Assembly (NCBI GenBank): GCA_031255055.1
Contig: JAIRTG010000038.1
Location: 1 to 16,581, forward strand
DNA from: Prevotellaceae bacterium
GTDB lineage: Bacteria > Bacteroidota > Bacteroidia > Bacteroidales > Paludibacteraceae
Length of the DNA stretch: 16,581 bases
Direction: 5' to 3'
Each line of letters opens with the position of its first letter. Positions within the stretch are counted from its first letter, which is position 1. This document shows positions 12,805-16,581 of the stretch, piece by piece. The position numbers and the translations under genes were made by a program. The notes under the pieces are model-generated. The model had not been told where the DNA came from, searched no databases, and saw only the letters and a list, made by a program, of their open reading frames with translations.

Positions 12805-15339
12805 TCAACTTATCGAAACGGCTGTATAGCCTGCATCTTCCACCGTTTGTTTCAGTTTGTCGTCGCTTACAGGTTTCGACAGGCTGATTATGACTTCATT
12901 TTTCACCAAATTCACGTTCGCTTCAACGCCGTCAATCACGTTCAGTGCCTCCTCGACGCGCAATGCACAGTGCACGCAGCTCATACCGTTTACTTTCATT
13001 GTTTTTTGTTTCATTTTTTGTTTCATTTTTTGTTTTCTTTTAGTCATCACACCGGTTACCGATTCGGTTATCTGTGAGTATTTGAAATGCCGTAGTCTGA
13101 GCGCATTGGCAACGACGGTGACGGAACTCAGACTCATGGCCGCAGCCGCAAACATCGGACTGAGTTTCCATCCCAGCAATCCGTAGAAGACGCCTGCCGC
13201 CAGCGGAACACCGGTGACGTTATAGAAAAAAGCCCAGAATAAGTTTTGTTTTATATTCTTCATCACGGCTCTACTCAAGCGGAAGCAGGTAATCGCGTCA
13301 AGCAAATCATTTTTTATCAGCACAATGTCCGCAGCCTCGATAGCAATATCGGTTCCCGCCCCGATAGCGATACCAACATCCGCACGAGTGAGCGCAGGCG
13401 CATCATTTATACCGTCTCCAATCATGGCGACTTGCTTTCCCGACTGTTGCAACCTGCTTACTTCGGCGTCCTTATCCTGTGGCAGAACGTCGGCAATCAC
13501 GTTTGTAAGTTGCAGTTCTTTTTGAATTGCTTTAGCCGTAGTCGCATTGTCTCCGGTCAGCATAACGACCTCCATTCCCATTTTTCGCAATGCGTCGACG
13601 GCGGCCTTCGCATCTTCTTTCAAAACATCGGCTACGGCAATGACGCCCAACAATTCCCCTTCGTCGGCAATCAGCAGCGGCGTTTTACCCTGTCCGGCAA
13701 ACAGACCGAGCTGTTTTTCAACAGCCGTTCCCTGCGCGATATGATGTTGCCTCATCAGCGCCTCGTTTCCTGCCAGATAAACAATATCCTCTATCGTCCC
13801 TTTTATCCCCTTTCCCGGAATCGTTTCAAAGTTCTGTACGGCTCCCGTCGCGACATTTTCGGCGGATGCCCTGTCCACGATCGCATTTGCCAGCGGATGT
13901 TCCGACAGTTTTTCCAGAGAAGCCGCGATTCCCAGCAATTCCGACGACGATGTTTCATGTCGAAATACGACGACGTCGGTCACCTGCGGCTTACCCGTTG
14001 TCAGCGTACCTGTTTTATCCAGAACGACCGTATCGACGGCATGAGCCTTTTCGAGTGCTTCGGCCGATTTGACAAGGATACCGTTTTCAGCGCCCTTACC
14101 CGTCCCCACCATTATCGCCACAGGCGTTGCCAGTCCCAACGCGCAGGGACATGAAATGACCAGCACCGCAATAGCTATCGACAGCGAGAAATCGAACGGA
14201 TAGCCCAACAGCAGCCAAACGGTCATCGACACAGTGGCGATACCAATAACAACAGGCACAAAAATGCGACTGATACTATCCGCCAGCTTCGACACGGGCG
14301 CTTTCGACGCGGCGGCTTCTTCCACCAGACCGATAATTTGAGACAGCGTGGTATCCAGTCCCACTTTCGACGCTTTCACCACCACATAGCCCGATTTACT
14401 GATGCTCGCCGACAAAACGCTGTCGCCTTTCTGCTTGAAAACGGGCATACTTTCGCCTGTCAGCGCCGACTCGTCGATACTTGCTTGTCCGGTCTCCACA
14501 ATGCCGTCAACAGGTATTCGTTGTCCCGCTTTGACAACAACGAGATCGCCGACAGCCACCTCTTCCACCGGAATAACGATTGTTTCATTGTTGCGAATGA
14601 CAGTAGTTGTTTTTGGAGCGAGGCCTGTTAGTTTCGTAATCGCGTCGGAAGTTTTTCGTTTTGAACCTGCTTCCAAGAACTTCCCCAGAGTGATCAACGT
14701 CAGAATTGTGGCGCCCGATTCAAAGTACAAATCGTGGGAGAACGCTCCTACGGTCATCGGATCGTGCTGCTCCGGGGCGTACCCCATTTTATAAATGGCA
14801 TACAGTCCGTATAATATTGCCGCCGATGCTCCGATAGCAATCAGGCTATCCATATTCGGTTGTTTTTTCCACAGCATGTTGAAGCCCGACGTGAAATACT
14901 TTTTATTGACAACGGCAATTGGGATTGTCAGCGTCAACTGTGTCAGTGCGAAAGTCATTGCATGTATGTTTCCGTGTAAAAATGTCGGCAGAGGCAATCC
15001 GAGCATCCCACCCATTGAGACATACAGCAATGGTATCAGCAGGCAGAGCGACACCTGCCAGCGTTTTCGCAGACTATTATATTCGGCTGCGACCACATTC
15101 GGTTTGTCGGCGTATCGATTTTCCCGTTCCCGCAGGCGTGCCGTGTATCCGCCATTCGCCACCGCCTTTTCGATCGACGAAATACGTTGTTTCTTTTCGT
15201 CAAAATCGACAAGCATACTGTTTGTCAGCAAACTGACCCGTACATTTTTCACGCCATCCAGTTTACCCACTGCATTTTCGACGTGCGCAGCACAAGCTGC
15301 ACACGACATGCCCGATACATCAAATTTTTTAGTTGTCAT
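12805..15339 (-). CDS. copA: Copper-exporting P1B-type ATPase CopA with a C-terminal CopZ-like domain
   Basis: Exports Cu(I) across the inner membrane at the cost of ATP. The 844-aa protein begins with a heavy-metal-associated domain carrying GMSCAAC (10-16). Roughly eight membrane helices follow, with the transport-site CPC at 397-399, the phosphorylated Asp441 in DKTGT, a SEHPLANA His-Pro motif and GDGIND (641-646). After the last helices a lysine-rich linker leads to a second metal-binding domain at the very C-terminus (781-844) with GMSCVHC (785-791). Copper ATPases usually keep such domains at the N-terminus, and a free domain of this kind is the chaperone CopZ. An internal ATG at 12999-12997 starts exactly at that domain. 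The start at 15339 lies in a duplicated 40-bp unit (15325-15405). Confidence 0.95.
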   Translation of the reverse strand: MTTKKFDVSGMSCAACAAHVENAVGKLDGVKNVRVSLLTNSMLVDFDEKKQRISSIEKAVANGGYTARLRERENRYADKPNVVAAEYNSLRKRWQVSLCLLIPLLYVSMGGMLGLPLPTFLHGNIHAMTFALTQLTLTIPIAVVNKKYFTSGFNMLWKKQPNMDSLIAIGASAAILYGLYAIYKMGYAPEQHDPMTVGAFSHDLYFESGATILTLITLGKFLEAGSKRKTSDAITKLTGLAPKTTTVIRNNETIVIPVEEVAVGDLVVVKAGQRIPVDGIVETGQASIDESALTGESMPVFKQKGDSVLSASISKSGYVVVKASKVGLDTTLSQIIGLVEEAAASKAPVSKLADSISRIFVPVVIGIATVSMTVWLLLGYPFDFSLSIAIAVLVISCPCALGLATPVAIMVGTGKGAENGILVKSAEALEKAHAVDTVVLDKTGTLTTGKPQVTDVVVFRHETSSSELLGIAASLEKLSEHPLANAIVDRASAENVATGAVQNFETIPGKGIKGTIEDIVYLAGNEALMRQHHIAQGTAVEKQLGLFAGQGKTPLLIADEGELLGVIAVADVLKEDAKAAVDALRKMGMEVVMLTGDNATTAKAIQKELQLTNVIADVLPQDKDAEVSRLQQSGKQVAMIGDGINDAPALTRADVGIAIGAGTDIAIEAADIVLIKNDLLDAITCFRLSRAVMKNIKQNLFWAFFYNVTGVPLAAGVFYGLLGWKLSPMFAAAAMSLSSVTVVANALRLRHFKYSQITESVTGVMTKRKQKMKQKMKQKTMKVNGMSCVHCALRVEEALNVIDGVEANVNLVKNEVIISLSKPVSDDKLKQTVEDAGYTAVSIS
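12808..12999 (-). other. Internal CopZ-like domain with possible own start
   Basis: MKVNGMSCVHCALRVEEALN begins a 64-codon segment with the size and GMxCxxC motif of a free copper chaperone. Its ATG follows AAACAAAAAACA, the A-rich context of start codons in this window. It is in frame with copA, so it is now a fused domain. Internal initiation that also releases a free chaperone is possible but is inference. Confidence 0.5.
12994..13032. repeat. 12-bp direct repeats at the copA/copZ joint
   Basis: TTTCATTTTTTG occurs at 13009-13020 and 13021-13032, and a diverged copy (TTTCATTGTTTTTTG) lies at 12994-13008. On the coding strand this reads as repeated AAACAAAAAATG, encoding the KQKMKQKMKQKTM linker. 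It includes A6 runs that could favour slippage. Confidence 0.85.
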
Positions 15340-15405
15340 GTTTCGTTTTTTTTATCCGCATAACTTTTTTAGTTACCATGCTTCGTTTTTTTTTATCCGC
15401 ATAAC
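15325..15405. repeat. 40/41-bp tandem duplication over the copA start
   Basis: Unit A (15325-15364) and unit B (15365-15405) differ by three bases and one T in a T-run. Each contains AGTTxxCATGxTTCG and ends TTTATCCGCATAAC. Unit A holds the true copA start (CAT at 15337-15339); unit B holds a second ATG at 15379-15377, 40 nt away and therefore out of frame. Confidence 0.93.
15329..15379 (-). CDS. Possible 16-aa upstream ORF overlapping the copA start
   Basis: The duplicated ATG at 15379 opens ATG GTA ACT AAA AAA ... CAT GAC AAC TAA, encoding MVTKKVMRIKKTKHDN. Its stop overlaps the first codons of copA in another frame (copA begins inside CATGAC). Its start context is as good as that of copA because it is a copy of it. 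Whether it is translated is unknown; if so, it could reduce copA translation or couple it through reinitiation. Confidence 0.35.
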   Translation of the reverse strand: MVTKKVMRIKKTKHDN

Positions 15406-15433
15406 AAATAGCCATTCGGATAAGTTTGTCAAA
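15405..15433 (-). promoter_or_regulatory. Possible copA promoter
   Basis: On the minus strand TTTG (15433-15430) is followed after 19 nt by TATTTGTT, a partial match to TAnnTTTG. Transcription from it would include the upstream ATG at 15379. I see no clear operator for a copper regulator. Confidence 0.3.
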
Positions 15434-15437
15434 AAAC

Positions 15438-15574
15438 GAAAGGGAGAGAAAGAGAAAGAGAATTAGGGGGGGGGGAAGTCTCCCCCTCGCTTCAGCCGCC
15501 TACGGCGTCTTCCGCTACCCCCTCAGCGGGGCTCTGCCCCGCAACGCCCCGAAAGACAGTGATTAAATAGTGAT
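15438..15574 (-). repeat. Dispersed triple-hairpin repeat, copy 3
   Basis: Same orientation as copy 2 and very similar to it over about 135 bp, including the GAAAGACAGTGATTAAATAGTGAT extension that crosses its GCAACGCCCC edge. The middle stem is the short 4-bp form, as in copy 1, and the first hairpin loop is AGA. The long AT-rich stem found beside copies 2 and 4 is missing or truncated here; only its GTGATTCGTGATTCG side remains. Confidence 0.88.
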
Positions 15575-15686
15575 TCGTGATTCGTGCAAGTTCGTCTCCG
15601 GCGGTTCGCTTCTTTCTACAAATGTCCGAACCTTGATTTTCCGGATGACAGGATTGCTCTGATTTTGTTGTATTTTTCCGTCTCTC

Positions 15687-15770
15687 ACCCCGATCTGCGG
15701 CTTCGCCTTGCACGGGGTTACCCATATTCAACCCTTACGGGTTGTGGCGCTCGGGGCTGACTAAAAAGTC
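15687..15770. other. Cluster of three small hairpins in non-coding sequence
   Basis: ACCCCG (15687-15692) pairs with CGGGGT (15713-15718) around a GC-rich loop that can fold again. AACCC (15730-15734) pairs with GGGTT (15739-15743) around TTAC. GACT (15759-15762) pairs with AGTC (15767-15770) around AAAA. I see no credible gene in 15575-15858. The cluster could be a structured RNA or another interspersed repeat; no family is recognised. Confidence 0.4.
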
Positions 15771-15858
15771 GGTAGTTCCCAAAAATATCCTGTCTACAAG
15801 CTCTGTGAGATACTTTCCAACGGATGAATCCACCGGCTATCGAGACTGCGTCGCTACT

Positions 15859-16151
15859 TTCGGGGCGTGCCCCCAAAGATTCGGGGCGTGCCCCCAAAGA
15901 TTCGGGGCGTGCCCCCAAAGGTTCGGGGCGTGCCCCCAAAGGTTCGGGGCGTGCCCCCAAAGGTTCGGGGCGTGCCCCCAAAGATTCGGGGCGTGCTCCT
16001 AAAGATTCGGGGCGTGCCCATAAGGTTCGGGGACATGTCAAAATTGCTCGGGGGAATCCCCAAATTGTTCGGGGGAGTCTCCAAATTATTCGGGGGAGTC
16101 TCCAAATTATTCGGGGGAGTCTCCAAATTATTCGGGGGAATCCCAAATTTG
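15859..16151. repeat. Array of 14 tandem 21-bp palindrome-bearing units
   Basis: Units start at 15859, 15880, 15901, 15922, 15943, 15964, 15985, 16006 (20 bp), 16026, 16047, 16068, 16089, 16110 and 16131. Units 1-8 are TTC + GGGGCGTGCCCC + CAAAGA/G, with small changes in units 7 and 8. Units 9-14 keep the TTCGGGG start and period but have cores GGGGACATGTC, GGGGGAATCCCC or GGGGGAGTCTCC, followed by AAATTA/G. Each core can form a short hairpin. There are no spacers, so it is not a CRISPR array. Because 21 is divisible by 3, several frames stay open on both strands. Confidence 0.95.
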
Positions 16152-16196
16152 CTTTTGGAACAACCCTGTATGATGTTGTAAGAATGTTTTAAGTAT

Positions 16197-16234
16197 GTCG
16201 CACATACACGTATATAATAAGGTGTGTGTGTGAC
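16197..16234 (+). other. Hairpin with GT-rich arm
   Basis: GTCGCACATACAC (16197-16209) pairs with GTGTGTGTGTGAC (16222-16234) over 13 positions if two G-U pairs are allowed, around a 12-nt AT-rich loop. No T-run follows. It lies between the 21-bp array and a promoter-like sequence. Confidence 0.5.
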
Positions 16235-16240
16235 GGATAA

Positions 16241-16273
16241 TTTGATGCTATCGAATTTTCAGCTATACTTTTG
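16241..16273 (+). promoter_or_regulatory. Promoter-like sequence pointing into the last repeat
   Basis: TTTG (16241-16244) is followed after 21 nt by TACTTTTG (16266-16273), a full TAnnTTTG match. Transcription would start near 16280 and run through the 35-bp stem-loop and repeat copy 4. No ORF follows, so any product would be a non-coding RNA. Confidence 0.4.
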
Positions 16274-16314
16274 GTTATAATTGTACTATTATTTTGACGA
16301 ATGAGTTAGTGTTT

Positions 16315-16416
16315 AGTGAAGAATGAAGAATGAAGAATGATTAGTGATTTGCAAGTTCGCCATGTTTAATCATTAATCGTTAATCACTAATCACTCTTCA
16401 TTCTTCATTCTTCACT
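16315..16416 (+). repeat. Long stem-loop attached to repeat copy 4
   Basis: Arms 16315-16349 and 16382-16416 are 35 nt each with a single mismatch and a 32-nt loop. The left arm is built from GAATGAA words followed by TTAGTGATT, and the right arm mirrors it with AATCACT and TTCATTC words. It directly precedes CACTGTCTTACGGGGC of repeat copy 4, as the shorter AT-rich stem does beside copy 2. Confidence 0.9.
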
Positions 16417-16426
16417 CTTCACTCTT

Positions 16427-16581
16427 CACTGTCTTACGGGGCGTTGCGGGGCGGAGCCCCGCAGAGGGGGTAGCGGAAGACCGCCGCAGGCGGGCTGTAG
16501 CGAGGGGGAGACTTCCCCCACCTAATTCTCTTTCTCTTTCTTCAAGGAAGATGCCAACGGCGGCTGTAGCGAGGGAAAGAC
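16427..16581 (+). repeat. Dispersed triple-hairpin repeat, copy 4, plus start of a nested partial copy
   Basis: Same orientation as copy 1. Hairpins are GCGGGGC/GCCCCGC with loop GGA (16446-16462), CCGCC/GGCGG with loop GCA (16481-16493), and GGGGGA/TCCCCC. The pyrimidine tract and TTCAAGGAAGA follow, as in copy 1. From about 16558 the sequence repeats an internal piece (GGCGGCTGTAGCGAGGGA) before the window ends, so a second, head-to-tail partial copy may begin here. Confidence 0.88.

Noticed and set aside
15492..15731. 79-aa minus-strand ORF
   Set aside because: Its C-terminal half is encoded by dispersed repeat copy 3 and the rest lies in the hairpin block. No recognisable protein.
15859..16151. 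CRISPR array
   Set aside because: The 21-bp units are directly adjacent with no spacers, are too short for typical repeats, and no cas gene is present.
15718..16192. Repetitive proteins of 86-142 aa on both strands over the array
   Set aside because: The 21-bp period divides by three, so any stop-free unit keeps frames open on both strands. Several overlapping frames are equally open, and none shows a family or good start context.
1..16581. Integrated mobile element bounded by direct repeat copies 1 and 4
   Set aside because: The contents are housekeeping genes. There is no integrase, transposase or mobilisation gene, and two further copies occur inside.

Overview
This 16.6-kb window most likely comes from a member of the Bacteroidota, probably the Bacteroidales. 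The coding regions are tightly packed. Start codons follow A-rich leaders without Shine-Dalgarno sequences. Several intergenic regions carry the Bacteroidota sigma pattern (TTTG about 19-21 nt ahead of TAnnTTTG), and the gene families fit: a lipoprotein M3 dipeptidyl carboxypeptidase, adjacent gnd and zwf, and a polyprenyl synthetase next to Ddl. This placement rests on reading the sequence, not on a search.

Layout. Positions 1-130 hold a dispersed repeat. A CAU-anticodon tRNA (252-326, minus) follows, with its own promoter and terminator. Divergent from it is ribF, the FAD-making bifunctional enzyme, then dcp, a secreted lipoprotein peptidase ended by a strong terminator. Positions 3861-6255 are a compact run of three membrane-protein genes: an unknown polytopic protein, a YqaA/DedA-type protein, and a CPBP intramembrane protease. 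A second repeat copy separates them from gnd-zwf, the oxidative pentose-phosphate pair that makes NADPH. The usual lactonase gene pgl is not beside them. A nested inverted repeat lies between zwf and a convergent minus-strand block: an unknown 241-aa protein, a polyprenyl diphosphate synthase, D-Ala-D-Ala ligase, and a copper P-type ATPase carrying a CopZ-like domain fused at its C-terminus. The isoprenoid and D-Ala-D-Ala enzymes both serve envelope building.

From 15438 to the end there is no credible gene. The region holds a third and a fourth repeat copy, a cluster of small hairpins, a 14-unit array of 21-bp palindrome-bearing repeats, and a 35-bp-arm stem-loop preceded by a good promoter match.

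The most unusual content is this repeat system. All four copies of the dispersed element fold into the same three hairpins, and two copies have gained a matching C and G on opposite arms of one stem. Two copies are preceded by a long AT-rich stem whose arms differ between copies yet still mirror each other. The 21-bp array also keeps palindromic centres while its sequence changes, and its unit resembles the start of the dispersed element. A second theme is short tandem duplication at gene borders: the copA start (which creates an overlapping upstream ORF), the copA/copZ fusion joint, and the ddl stop. Both window edges fall inside copies of the dispersed element, as expected if an assembly broke at repeats.
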